Shown here piece after piece: positions 36,492 through 45,473 of a stretch of DNA of 64,000 nucleotides. This DNA is from CAXMQZ01 sp963719055 (GTDB lineage: Bacteria > Acidobacteriota > Thermoanaerobaculia > Multivoradales > JAHEKO01). Position numbers and translations under genes: made by a program. The stretch lies in assembly GCA_963719055.1 (NCBI GenBank), contig CAVRAU010000014.1, forward strand, positions 108,267-172,266, in the 5' to 3' direction. Within the stretch, counting starts at the first letter, position 1. Each line of letters starts with the position of its first letter. Below the pieces are notes generated by a model. The model worked only from the letters and a program-made list of their open reading frames with translations. It was not told the origin of the DNA and ran no database searches.

Positions 36492-39400
36492 ATGACTTCT
36501 GAGCACGATCGGCTCACGAAACGCTATCCCTTGCACGTCACCATCGCGTTCGTGTTCTCCGCCCTGTTGCTGGTCGTGGGTATTGCCCTGATCTCGTACA
36601 ACTACCACGAGAGCCGCAAGATGGCGATGCTGGGGGCCGACCGGCTGCTGGCTCGGACCAGCAGTCATCTGGAAACCACCGTCTCGGACCTGTACGGTCC
36701 GGCGCGGAGTCTCGTGGATATCTCGTCGCGGGTCTTGTCATCGGCCGACACCACGTTGTCGGATCGGTTGAGCGCTCTGGAGTTTCTGGCCGAGCCGTTG
36801 CGTCTACGACCGCATATTTCAGCCGTCTACATCGGTTATGAGGATGGTGATCTCTTTCTGGTCCGCAGTGTGGATGAGAGTTGGCGATCGCGCGAGGACA
36901 TCGTGCCGCCGCTCGGGGCCCGATTCCTGGTGCAAAGCATCGACCATGGGGATACGGAGCTGGCCACCGAGCAATGGCTCTTCTACGACACGGACCTGTC
37001 CCTCCTGAACAGTCTGGATCTGGGGACCACCGATTTCGATACCCGTCAGCGAGACTGGTACACGGAGGCGATGGCGGCGACCGCGGCGATCACCACCGAT
37101 TTCTATGTCTTCTATACGACTCGGGAGACCGGTCTGACGGTGGCAAGACAATTGGCCGGCGGCGGGGCTGCGGTAGGAGTGGACCTGGCCCTGCGCGACC
37201 TGGAAGGTGCCCTGGCCCATCAGCGGATGACTCCATCGACCAGAATCGCGGTTCTGGATCCTCAGGGCGGCGTCGTGGCGCTGTCGGAGACGAGAAACGA
37301 AATCCCTCTGGTCGTCGACGACAGCAACTCCCGGATCGAGATGCCCCGAATTGGCGAGCTGGACGATCCGGTCTACACCTACCTGGGAGGGCGTTTCGGT
37401 GTGGGAGATCCCGGGGGTCGTGAAGTGGTCGAGATCGCGAATCGGGACTGGCTGGTCTCGATCTCGACGATCTCGGCCAACCCGGACCGCGATACCTATC
37501 TGGCGGTGCTCGTCCCCGTTCGCGAGCTCCTGGCGACGATCAATCGGGTCAGGAACACCGGCACGCTCCTCTCTCTGGGATTGCTGCTGGTCGCGGTTCT
37601 GCTGATGGTGGCGATGGGGCGCAATATTTCAGGCTCCCTTGGATCTCTGGCCGAGGAAGCGGAGATGGTGCGGGAGTTTCGCTTCGACACCCCCATCACC
37701 GTACGATCGCGGGTTCGTGAAGTGAACGATCTGGCCGAGACCATGGCGCTGATGAAGTCGTCGATCCAACAGTTCCTGGAGATCTCACAGGCGCTGTCGG
37801 CGGAGAAAGACTTCTACCGCATTCTCGAGATGGTGTTGAAGGAGGCGATCAAAGTCTCCAAGGCGGGTGGTGGTGCCATTCTGATGATGGGGGAGGACAA
37901 CCAGAGCCTGGAGGTCGCGCTGATGGCCGACAGTGCCACGGGTACCTTTCAGGACGGTGTCGCTGGCGAAAACCATCAGTTCGAGCCTGTGGATCTCGGG
38001 CCCGCCGCCGCTCCGTCGGCGCCGCCTTCGGTGGATCATCAGTCTGCACGCGAGGGAGTTGTGGTTCGCATCGACGATCTGCGCCAGGACGCGGCTCTGG
38101 ACACCTCGGCCGTCCAGGCTCGCCATGACAACGAGTCTTTCCAGACCCGCTCGCTGCTCAGCGTTCCTCTGCAGAACCAGGCGGACGAGGTCATCGGGGT
38201 GCTGCAGCTCGTCAGCCAGCAGGCGGGCGGTTTCCGGCCCGAGATCACTCCCTACATCGAGGCGCTGTCTTCGGATGCGGCGGTGGCCCTCGATATCCGG
38301 CGACTTCTCAAGGCACAGAGGGATCTGCTGGATTCCTTGATTCACTTGATCGCCGGGGCCATCGATGCGAAGTCGCCCTACACCCACGGGCACTGTCAAC
38401 GAGTGCCGGTAGCGGCGCGGATGCTGGCGGAAGTCGCCCACGAGAAGAACGCAGGGACCTTTGCCGACTTCAGCTTGAACGAGAGCGAGTGGTATCAGCT
38501 TCACCTGGCGAGCTGGCTCCACGATTGTGGCAAGTTGACCACGCCAGACTACGTGGTCGACAAAGCCACCAAGCTGGAGACCATCTACAACAGGATCCAC
38601 GAGGTTCGCATGCGATTCGAAGTCTTGTGGCGCGATGCGGAAATCGACTACTACAAGGGGCTTGCCGGGGGGCAGGTGAATGAGAAGAGCCTCCGGGAGC
38701 AAATGGGGAGGCGTCAGGCCCGGATCCGCGATGACTTCGAGTTCATCGCGTCCTGCAACCTTGGCGACGAGTTCATGTCTGACGAAGACAAGGACCGGGT
38801 GAAGAGGGTCGCCTCGTCCCAATGGGTGCGCCATCTGGATGACCGACTGGGTCTGTCGCATGGAGAGCTTCTTTTGAAAGGGGATGAGTCTGCGCCGCTA
38901 TCGGTCAGTGAGCCTCTCCTCGATGACAAACCAGATCACGTGATCGCGCGGCCTGCCGGCCAGAACCCTTTCGGCGACAACATTCATGGCTTTCGTATGG
39001 ACGTTCCCGAGAACCAGTACAACCGTGGCGAGGTCCACAACCTCTGCGTTTCAAGGGGCACGCTGACGGAGGAGGAGCGCTTCAAGATCAACGAACACGT
39101 GATCCAGACCATCCGCATGCTGGGTCAGCTGCCGTTTCCCCGGGAGCTGCGCCGGGTCCCCGACTGGGCCGGCAACCACCACGAGAAGATGGATGGCACG
39201 GGATATCCGCGACGCCTGTCGGCGGCGGATCTCTCGATTCCCGAGCGCATCATGGCCATTGCCGACATCTTCGAGGCCCTGACGGCTCGTGATCGTCCCT
39301 ATGGCGCTCCACGGACCCTGAGCAAGGCGTTGGGCATCATGGGCTCGATGTGCTCTCAGGGTCATCTTTGCGCCGATCTGTTCGAGCTCTTTCTCACCTC

Positions 39401-39494
39401 GGGCGTCTATCTCGAGTACGGCAGGGAGTATTTGGATCCAGAACAACTCGACGAGGTAGATGTCGCCTCAGTGATCGCCGTGGCTTCGGGTTAG
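36492..39494 (+). CDS. Membrane sensor with GAF and HD-GYP domains (c-di-GMP phosphodiesterase family)
   Basis: 1000 residues from the ATG with GGGAGAA upstream. Topology: one membrane helix (about 15-40), a periplasmic Cache-like sensor region to about 360, a second helix (LLSLGLLLVAVLLMVAMG, about 370-390), a HAMP-like linker, a GAF domain (about 425-600, RSLLSVPLQNQADEVIGVLQLV), and an HD-GYP domain (about 610-990). The metal and catalytic residues are present: GHCQRV, HDCGKL and NHHEKMDGTGYP. HD and GYP parts are separated by about 160 extra residues. HD-GYP enzymes hydrolyse cyclic di-GMP. The periplasmic signal is unknown. Confidence 0.87.
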   Translation: MTSEHDRLTKRYPLHVTIAFVFSALLLVVGIALISYNYHESRKMAMLGADRLLARTSSHLETTVSDLYGPARSLVDISSRVLSSADTTLSDRLSALEFLAEPLRLRPHISAVYIGYEDGDLFLVRSVDESWRSREDIVPPLGARFLVQSIDHGDTELATEQWLFYDTDLSLLNSLDLGTTDFDTRQRDWYTEAMAATAAITTDFYVFYTTRETGLTVARQLAGGGAAVGVDLALRDLEGALAHQRMTPSTRIAVLDPQGGVVALSETRNEIPLVVDDSNSRIEMPRIGELDDPVYTYLGGRFGVGDPGGREVVEIANRDWLVSISTISANPDRDTYLAVLVPVRELLATINRVRNTGTLLSLGLLLVAVLLMVAMGRNISGSLGSLAEEAEMVREFRFDTPITVRSRVREVNDLAETMALMKSSIQQFLEISQALSAEKDFYRILEMVLKEAIKVSKAGGGAILMMGEDNQSLEVALMADSATGTFQDGVAGENHQFEPVDLGPAAAPSAPPSVDHQSAREGVVVRIDDLRQDAALDTSAVQARHDNESFQTRSLLSVPLQNQADEVIGVLQLVSQQAGGFRPEITPYIEALSSDAAVALDIRRLLKAQRDLLDSLIHLIAGAIDAKSPYTHGHCQRVPVAARMLAEVAHEKNAGTFADFSLNESEWYQLHLASWLHDCGKLTTPDYVVDKATKLETIYNRIHEVRMRFEVLWRDAEIDYYKGLAGGQVNEKSLREQMGRRQARIRDDFEFIASCNLGDEFMSDEDKDRVKRVASSQWVRHLDDRLGLSHGELLLKGDESAPLSVSEPLLDDKPDHVIARPAGQNPFGDNIHGFRMDVPENQYNRGEVHNLCVSRGTLTEEERFKINEHVIQTIRMLGQLPFPRELRRVPDWAGNHHEKMDGTGYPRRLSAADLSIPERIMAIADIFEALTARDRPYGAPRTLSKALGIMGSMCSQGHLCADLFELFLTSGVYLEYGREYLDPEQLDEVDVASVIAVASG

Positions 39495-39547
39495 AATCGA
39501 GCCCAGAAACCTGTCAATCAGAGGAAGAAGAAGAGGAGGTAGAAGCA

Positions 39548-40144
39548 ATGAAGGTCATCCGGGGAACATTGAGAACCCTCGCTGTCATGATCGCTTTGCT
39601 GGCCGTCGTCACACCGGCGAACGCCCAAGACGCCGCCGCGGGCTTTACCGCTGATTTCGTTGCCGATTTCGAACGCGTCGGCGGCCGTCTGGCCGAGCTG
39701 GCAGAGGCCGTGCCTGCGGACAAGTTCTCCTGGGCACCCAGCGATGAGGTGAGAACCGTGAGTCAGGTCTATGTCCACGTGGTGTTTACCAACACCTTTA
39801 TTCCCATGGCTCTGGGGGCGGCACCGCCCGAGGGTTTCGAGATGGCGGAGGGTACGAACCCCATGGCCTTGATGAAGGAGTGGGAAGCCAAGGTCACCGA
39901 CAAGGACGAAGTCATTGCCAAGTTGAAGGAATCCTTCGAGTACGCGGCCCAGGCGGTTCCCACGATCACCGATCTGGAGACGACCGTGGAGACTTTCGGC
40001 TTTCCGGGGACCAAGCGGGCCTATCTGCTGATTCTCCTGACCCACGCCCACGAGCATCTGGGGCAGTCGATTGCCTACGCCCGGAGCATCGGCGTGGTGC
40101 CACCTTGGAGTCAGCCGCAGGTCGAAGGTGAGGGTGGCGGCTAG
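39548..40144 (+). CDS. Exported DinB-family protein
   Basis: 198 residues with a signal peptide (MKVIRGTLRTLAVMIALL, cut near ANAQ). The DinB four-helix bundle shows VGGRLAELAEAVP, the first His in VYVHVVFTNTF, and HAHEHLGQS near residue 170, giving a three-His metal site. A long purine-rich Shine-Dalgarno region (GAGGAAGAAGAAGAGGAGG) precedes the ATG. DinB-type proteins bind divalent metal and transfer thiols or similar; this exported form has no known substrate. Confidence 0.82.
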   Translation: MKVIRGTLRTLAVMIALLAVVTPANAQDAAAGFTADFVADFERVGGRLAELAEAVPADKFSWAPSDEVRTVSQVYVHVVFTNTFIPMALGAAPPEGFEMAEGTNPMALMKEWEAKVTDKDEVIAKLKESFEYAAQAVPTITDLETTVETFGFPGTKRAYLLILLTHAHEHLGQSIAYARSIGVVPPWSQPQVEGEGGG

Positions 40145-40162
40145 AATTCGACCTCGAAGGAT

Positions 40163-41131
40163 ATGAAAAGGGACCCGGCAGCGCAGTATCGCGCCTTGCA
40201 GGAAGGCTGTGGGCTCTGGCCGAATTCGGCGAGAGCCCTTCTTCTCGTGACCGGAGAGGATCGCGTACGGCTCCTCAACGGTCTCGTGACCTGCGAGGTC
40301 AAGGATGTCAGGCTGGGCAAGGGAGTTCGCGGCTTCTTCACCGACGTCAAGGGTCACATCCTCGCCGATGTGGTGATTCGGGCTTCGGAGCATGGTCTGT
40401 GGCTCGAGTTGCCAGCCTCGAATGTCTCCGCAGTGGCAGCCCATATCGAGAAGTACATCGTGGTGGATCGGGTCGAGGTCCAGGTTGCGGACGACCGAGA
40501 GGCCCTGACCCTGGCGGGGCCCATCACGGCAACGATGCTGGCACCTGTGCTGGACATCCCTCAGGTGCCCACATCTCCGTGGCGCTACCTCGAAACGGTC
40601 TTGCGGGGAGAAGTGATTCTGGTGGCGGCCGACGGCCGCTTCGGTGTTCCCGCGGTGACGCTTTGGGCGTCGCCTTCAGCGATAGCCGCAATCCGGCAAG
40701 ATCTTCTGGCGACAAAAGCACCCACTGGGCTTGCGGAAGTAGACGACGATGCCATCGAGATCGTCAGGGTGGAGGAGGGGATACCGCGGTTCGGGATCGA
40801 TTTCGATGCCGGGAATCTGCCCCAGGAAACCGGTCTCGAAGACTCGGTGAGCTACTCCAAGGGTTGTTACCTGGGCCAGGAGGTCGTGGCGCGGCTGCAC
40901 TTCCGTGGGCAGGCGGCTCGGCGCCTCTGCCGTCTGCTGTCGTCTTCTGAGGAGCCGCCGCCGGCCGGTAGCCGCCTGTTCCTGGACGAGCGGCAAGCCG
41001 GCACGGTCACCAGCGCTGTCAGATCGCCGATCGGCGATCGAGTCTCGGCACTGGCGATTTTGCAGAGGCGGGCCGCGGAAGAGGGCACAGAACTGCTACT
41101 GGAGGACGGCGGATCGATGCGGGTGGTCTAG
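40163..41131 (+). CDS. ygfZ: YgfZ/GcvT-like folate-binding protein (iron-sulfur protein maturation)
   Basis: 322 residues. The family signature K-G-C-Y-x-G-Q-E is present as YSKGCYLGQEVVAR (about residues 231-243). GcvT-like folds flank it (LLLVTGEDRVRLLNGLVTCEVKDV near the start). YgfZ uses folate to help assemble certain Fe-S enzymes. It faces the ErpA/IscA-like gene end-to-end with one base between stops, and the two proteins belong to the same maturation process. Confidence 0.9.
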   Translation: MKRDPAAQYRALQEGCGLWPNSARALLLVTGEDRVRLLNGLVTCEVKDVRLGKGVRGFFTDVKGHILADVVIRASEHGLWLELPASNVSAVAAHIEKYIVVDRVEVQVADDREALTLAGPITATMLAPVLDIPQVPTSPWRYLETVLRGEVILVAADGRFGVPAVTLWASPSAIAAIRQDLLATKAPTGLAEVDDDAIEIVRVEEGIPRFGIDFDAGNLPQETGLEDSVSYSKGCYLGQEVVARLHFRGQAARRLCRLLSSSEEPPPAGSRLFLDERQAGTVTSAVRSPIGDRVSALAILQRRAAEEGTELLLEDGGSMRVV

Positions 41132-41132
41132 G

Positions 41133-41486
41133 CTAGACCGAGAAAGACGAACCACACCCGCAGGTCCCGACGGCTTTCGGATTGTTGAACTTGAACCCGG
41201 CACCCATGATCCCTTTGACATAGTCGATCTCGGTTCCATTCAGATACCTCGAGCTGACCGAGTCCACAAAGACCTTGAGCCCGTCGTACTCCAGGACGGT
41301 GTCGTTGTCTCGCGGTTCCTGCTCGAAGTCGAGGGCGTACTCGAAGCCGCTGCATCCGCCGCCTCGAACCGCAACACGCAAACCGAAGGAGTCATCCATC
41401 CCTTCTTGTTCGCGTGTGGTCTTGACCATTTCGACAGCTGTGTCGGTGAGGTTGATCGGCGATGCGGTCTGAACGGCAGGTTCCAT
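41133..41486 (-). CDS. A-type iron-sulfur carrier, ErpA/IscA/HesB family
   Basis: 117 residues, standard size. The three conserved cysteines are visible: GGGCSGFEYALDF and CGCGSSF at the C-terminus. A-type carriers deliver Fe-S clusters to target enzymes. The start ATG precedes INLTDTAVEMVKTT, the usual beginning of the family. The 115-base region upstream to 41601 holds a TATACT at 41530-41535 (minus strand) but no well-spaced -35 box. Confidence 0.93.
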   Translation of the reverse strand: MEPAVQTASPINLTDTAVEMVKTTREQEGMDDSFGLRVAVRGGGCSGFEYALDFEQEPRDNDTVLEYDGLKVFVDSVSSRYLNGTEIDYVKGIMGAGFKFNNPKAVGTCGCGSSFSV

Positions 41487-41641
41487 GATTCTGACTCCAA
41501 GATCTCGATATCTGTTGGCAGCGGGCTACAGTATATCCATATCCACCAAGCGCGCCGCTAGCCTAGTCAACGTTTGGCGAGGTAGCGGAATTCCCGAATA
41601 GGATGACAGCCGGGGGGAAGGCGCGATACGATTTGCCGCCC

Positions 41642-42217
41642 ATGACCTCTGCGAGAACCCAGGAAGGAAGGACCGGACGGCTGGAGGTCATCACCGGCGG
41701 TATGTTCTCGGGCAAGAGTGAGGAGCTGGTGCGTCGTCTACGCCGAGCCCTCATTGCGCGCCAGAAGATCCAGGTCTTCAAACCGAGAGCCGACACCCGT
41801 CACGAGACGGAGGTCCTGGTGACGCGCGACAATCGGGAGCTCGCGGCCTCTTCGGTCGCCAGTTCGGCCGAGATACGGCAGCGGCTCGACGCCGAAACTG
41901 AGGTGGTCGGAATCGACGAGGCCCAGTTTTTCGACAACGGACTGGTCGATCTGGTCACCGATCTGGCCGATTCGGGTGTGCGAGTCATCGTCGCGGGTCT
42001 CGATCAAGATTTTCTTCGCCAGCCCTTCGGGCCCATGCCGCCTATCCTTGCCCTGGCCGAGTTCGTCGACAAGGTGCACGCGGTGTGCGTCCAATGCGGT
42101 CATCTGGCCCATTACAGCCAGCGCATCGCCGGCGGCGGCGAACAGGTGCAGGTCGGCGACAGTGAGGCCTACGAGGCCCGCTGCCGCCACTGCTACGAGC
42201 CCTATCAGCCCGAGTAG
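41642..42217 (+). CDS. tdk: Thymidine kinase, type II
   Basis: 191 residues from this ATG; an in-frame ATG at 41603 would add 13 residues. The P-loop is GGMFSGKSEEL, the catalytic region EVVGIDEAQFF, and the substrate lasso FRQPFGPMP-like QDFLRQPFGPMP. A zinc ribbon (CVQCG and CRHC) is present. The enzyme phosphorylates thymidine in pyrimidine salvage. It stands between ErpA and a thioesterase gene, with no functional link to them. Confidence 0.93.
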   Translation: MTSARTQEGRTGRLEVITGGMFSGKSEELVRRLRRALIARQKIQVFKPRADTRHETEVLVTRDNRELAASSVASSAEIRQRLDAETEVVGIDEAQFFDNGLVDLVTDLADSGVRVIVAGLDQDFLRQPFGPMPPILALAEFVDKVHAVCVQCGHLAHYSQRIAGGGEQVQVGDSEAYEARCRHCYEPYQPE

Positions 42218-42223
42218 GCGGGG

Positions 42224-42616
42224 CTATCCGGCAATGGGAATGGGACGGTTGTTTTCGTCCACGTGGACGTAGATGACCTCGGCTTCCGTCACCGTGACCC
42301 GCGTTCTGCCGCGTATCCGACGTTCTGCCTCGACGGTCACCTTGACCGATACCGATGTCTTTCCGACACGGGTGGTGTCGGCGTAAAGGCTCACCAGATC
42401 GCCGACAAAGACCGGCTCGTGGAACTCCACCTCGTGCATGGCGACCGTCACCACCCGGCCACTGACGTGCTGGTGCGCCTCGACCGCACCCGCCTGGTCG
42501 ATGTAGGAGAGGATGATGCCGCCGAAGATGGTCCCCAGGGCATTGGTGTCCTTGGGCATCATGATGACTCGAATCGCCGGTTGACGGCTGGAGTTGCCAT
42601 TGTCGGAAATCGTCAT
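42224..42616 (-). CDS. Acyl-CoA thioesterase (YciA/BFIT-type hotdog fold)
   Basis: 130 residues. Hotdog-fold landmarks are DTNALGTIFGGIILSYIDQAGA and VAMHEVEFHEPVFVGDLVSLYA. It hydrolyses acyl-CoA, probably in medium or short chain lengths. The ATG overlaps the stop of the upstream LOG-like gene, so the two are co-transcribed. Confidence 0.88.
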   Translation of the reverse strand: MTISDNGNSSRQPAIRVIMMPKDTNALGTIFGGIILSYIDQAGAVEAHQHVSGRVVTVAMHEVEFHEPVFVGDLVSLYADTTRVGKTSVSVKVTVEAERRIRGRTRVTVTEAEVIYVHVDENNRPIPIAG

Positions 42617-43116
42617 TCTGAACCTCTTGATCGGGCTGCTTCGAGAGCCAGGTCCACCGCCTGCCGAGCGGTGTCGGCCTCCTGCAAGCGGGGCTCCGCC
42701 GCGCCATCAGGCCGGGTGAGCTGCCAACTACTCAGGAGCACCACCGGAATCCGGTGTTTCAGGGCAAAACCGATCTCGGTCAGGGTTCCCCAGCCGCCGC
42801 CGATGCCGATGACAGCGTCGGCCGAGAGCACCAGAACCTGATTTCGCGCTTGTCCCAGTCCCGTGTAGATGGGCACCTCGATGTGCGGATTGGCCGGGGT
42901 CTCGGTCGAGCTGGCGCCGGGGAGAATGCCCACGGTCCTACCCCCGGCGGATCGAGCTCCTTCGGCGGCTGCGGACATCACGCCGCCGCGGCCCCCGCAG
43001 AGCAAAACTGCCCCCGCCTGGGCGATGCCGGAACCCGTCTCCCGGGCCAGGGCACGATGTCGATCACTGCAACTCGCGCCGCCGATCACCGCCATTTGAA
43101 CCCCCCTGTCGGACAT
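42613..43116 (-). CDS. LOG-like nucleotide-binding protein (TIGR00725 family)
   Basis: 167 residues, Rossmann-like fold. Landmarks are VLLCGGRGGVMSAAAEGAR, YTGLGQARNQVLVLSADAVI and IGIGGGWGTLTEIGFAL. These are the GGRGG, G-x-x-R and GGxGTxxE patterns shared with lysine-decarboxylase-like and LOG proteins. Biochemical role unknown; related LOG enzymes release cytokinin-type bases from nucleotides. The next gene (thioesterase) overlaps its stop. Confidence 0.85.
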   Translation of the reverse strand: MSDRGVQMAVIGGASCSDRHRALARETGSGIAQAGAVLLCGGRGGVMSAAAEGARSAGGRTVGILPGASSTETPANPHIEVPIYTGLGQARNQVLVLSADAVIGIGGGWGTLTEIGFALKHRIPVVLLSSWQLTRPDGAAEPRLQEADTARQAVDLALEAARSRGSE

Positions 43117-43169
43117 ATCTGCATGCTATCCTAAACGGCCGTCGGCTCCCCCGCCGGTCCCTGATAACC

Positions 43170-43778
43170 ATGGACACTGTGGATCCTCGATTATCGCCCG
43201 CCGGCTCGCCGGTGAAGTTGCTGGACGACAAGGAGCTGGTGCGCTCTATCGTGGCTCGGGATGCCGATGCCATTGCCGAGCTGTTCGACCGCTACTCCGG
43301 AATGCTGAGCGCCCTTTCCATGAGGATCCTCAGCGATCCGGCGGATGTGGAAGAGATCCTGCAGGAGACCTTTCTCCAGGTCTGGAATCAAGCGGCCCGC
43401 TACGACGCGAAGCGCTCCTCCGTTTCCACCTGGTTGGTGCTGATCGCCCGTAGCCGGTCCATCGACCGATTGCGCAGCCGACAGGTCAAGTTGCGCACCG
43501 CCAAGGCAGCCCGGCAAGAAAATCGCGATATCCATACATCCCCGAAGGGGGTCGGTACCGTACTAATGAAAGAGCGCCGGCGACGGCTGCAGGAAGAGAT
43601 GGCCAGGCTTCCGCAAGAGCAGCGTCAGGTACTCGAAATGGCCTTTTATGGCGGGATGACACAAAGCGAAATCGCCGAGCAAGCGAGCATTCCGCTCGGC
43701 ACGGTCAAGACGCGGACGCTTCTGGCGATGAAGAAGCTGCGGCAAGCTCTGCGCGAAGAGATTGGGGAGCTCTTGTAG
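43170..43778 (+). CDS. ECF-type RNA polymerase sigma factor
   Basis: 202 residues. Region 2 shows LFDRYSGMLSALSMRIL and DVEEILQETFLQVW, and region 4 shows LPQEQRQVLEMAFYGGMTQSEIAEQASIPLGTVKTR, of which I quote only the start and end. The sequence is that of sigma-70 family ECF factors. The anti-sigma gene follows four bases later, so the pair probably regulates an envelope or stress regulon. A candidate promoter sequence is not clear. Confidence 0.9.
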   Translation: MDTVDPRLSPAGSPVKLLDDKELVRSIVARDADAIAELFDRYSGMLSALSMRILSDPADVEEILQETFLQVWNQAARYDAKRSSVSTWLVLIARSRSIDRLRSRQVKLRTAKAARQENRDIHTSPKGVGTVLMKERRRRLQEEMARLPQEQRQVLEMAFYGGMTQSEIAEQASIPLGTVKTRTLLAMKKLRQALREEIGELL

Positions 43779-43782
43779 GGGT

Positions 43783-44634
43783 ATGGATAGCAGAGAAGAC
43801 GTTTTCGGGATGACCGAGGATCGAATTGTCGAGCGGCTGTTGGACCGGCTCAATGAGGGAGTCGTGCCATCGAACGCCGCTCGGGAAGACGACGCCGAGG
43901 CCATGTTGCACGAATACACCGAGCTCCTGGGCCTGATTCCCTATGAGCTGGCGCCCAAGGCGGCTACAGCGGCGGCCAAACAGAAGCTGATGCAGACGAT
44001 CCGGGGGCAGCAGCCGACTCGGATCGCCACGCCGGAGCCCGCGAAGGTGGTGGAGATCTCGGCCTCGCGGTGGCTGAAGACGGCCTTGCCGCTGGCGGCC
44101 TCGATCGCCATCGTTCTCCTGGGAGTCGTGGGTTGGCAGTCGTTCCAGATGGCCGAGCAGACGAGCACCATCGATCAGCTCAGTCAGCGGTTGAGTCAGG
44201 TCAATATCGACAGCACCAACCAGCTGGCGGAGTTCGAGATCGACATGAAACGGATGCAGGACCAGCTGGCTCTGGTGACCTCACAGGGAGTGGAAGTGTG
44301 CACCCTGCACCCCAAGGTAGCCGAGGCCGCCGAGACCGGTGCCCGTGGCGCCCTCTTCGTGGCCTCGGATCACCAGCACTGGTACCTGCGCATCGACGAT
44401 CTGGAACCCTGTCCGCAAGGTCGCGCCTACCAGCTCTGGTTCGTCAAGGCCGATGGTACCCCGGTCAACGGCGGCATCCTCGAGGTCGAGCACGGCGTCG
44501 AGCTCGAAGTCACCTCCGACACCATGCCGGACGGCACCGTCGCCGTCAACATCACTCTCGAGCCTGCTGGCGGCTCCGAGGCCCCGTCGGGTCCGTCGAT
44601 TCTCTATGGCGACGAAGTGATGCGCATCCTTTGA
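43783..44634 (+). CDS. RskA-like anti-sigma factor with one membrane helix
   Basis: 283 residues. An N-terminal cytoplasmic region (RIVERLLDRLNEG, about 1-100) precedes a membrane helix (LPLAASIAIVLLGVVGWQSF) near residue 110. An extracytoplasmic RskA-type domain follows with ALFVASDHQHWYLRIDDL, GRAYQLWFVKADGTPVNGG. There is no HxxxCxxC zinc site in the N-terminal part, so it differs from ZAS-type anti-sigma factors. Genetic pairing with the sigma gene supports the call. Confidence 0.85.
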   Translation: MDSREDVFGMTEDRIVERLLDRLNEGVVPSNAAREDDAEAMLHEYTELLGLIPYELAPKAATAAAKQKLMQTIRGQQPTRIATPEPAKVVEISASRWLKTALPLAASIAIVLLGVVGWQSFQMAEQTSTIDQLSQRLSQVNIDSTNQLAEFEIDMKRMQDQLALVTSQGVEVCTLHPKVAEAAETGARGALFVASDHQHWYLRIDDLEPCPQGRAYQLWFVKADGTPVNGGILEVEHGVELEVTSDTMPDGTVAVNITLEPAGGSEAPSGPSILYGDEVMRIL

Positions 44635-44636
44635 TC

Positions 44637-45369
44637 CTACCCCTGCGGTGGGTGCGAGGGGCGCAGCTCGATGAGGGAAGGCAGCGCCCGATCGGGATAG
44701 GCCAGGTGGTCGATCACGACTCGGGCGACATCCTCGGGTGCGAGTTTCCAGGAATCGTCGGTTCCAGGCTCCGGATGACTGAATTCGGTCCTGACGCTGC
44801 CGGGAAGAATGGCTGTCACGCGGATGCCGTGCGGACGTAGATCCAACATGGCGGCCTCAGAAAGCGCCACCAATCCGGCTTTGCTGGCGTTGTAGGCCGT
44901 GCCCCGCGCGAAGGGGTGCTTGCCGGCCAGTGAGGCGACATTGAAGATCCATCCCGAGCCTTGGCTCTTCATGAGCGGGGCCACGGCCCGCATGCCGTAG
45001 AAGGCAGCGTTGAGATTGGTGTCGATGACCCGTCGCCAATCGTCACCCGAGATCTCCTCCAGGGGTGCGAAAAGGCCGATGCCGGCGTTGTTGACCAGAC
45101 AGTCGATCCGGCCTTCCTCATTGGCGACCCGGCCGACGAGCTCGTCGATCTGGTCTTCCTCGGCCACGTCGCAGAGCCAGCCTGAGACGCGATCCGGGTA
45201 GGTGGCCCGCAAGTCCTCTTGAGCCTTGGCAAGGGAATCGCGGCTGCGTGAGCAGAAGTAGACCCGCCATTGCGCTCGGGCCAGGGCTTCGACAATGGCT
45301 CGGCCGATACCTCGACTTCCTCCGGTAACCAGCGCGACGCCGGGTCCAGTTGCAGTGAGTCTCTGTCAT
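44637..45369 (-). CDS. Short-chain dehydrogenase/reductase (apparent frameshift near 45356)
   Basis: About 244 residues. Rossmann NAD(P) loop GVALVTGGSRGIGRA, CLVNNAGIGLFAPLEEI, the catalytic Ser in FNVASLAG and TAYNASKAGLV with the Tyr-Lys pair. The start ATG at 45369 has AGGAGAC upstream but the frame only joins the body after one extra base near 45356. It oxidises or reduces an alcohol or ketone substrate; unknown. It is transcribed away from the zinc peptidase gene. Confidence 0.85.
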
Positions 45370-45473
45370 GGTCTGTCTCCTGAGTGCGATTGTGGCACAA
45401 GTCTGCGGGTGCCATCGGGAATACTCGAGGTTGCTGAGAGGTTCTCAGCCTCGAAAGGTGGAGGAGTCTTCGA

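Noticed and set aside
41530..41570. TTGACT and TATACT on the minus strand before the ErpA gene as a sigma-70 promoter
   Set aside because: The spacer is 29 bases, far from the usual 16-18.
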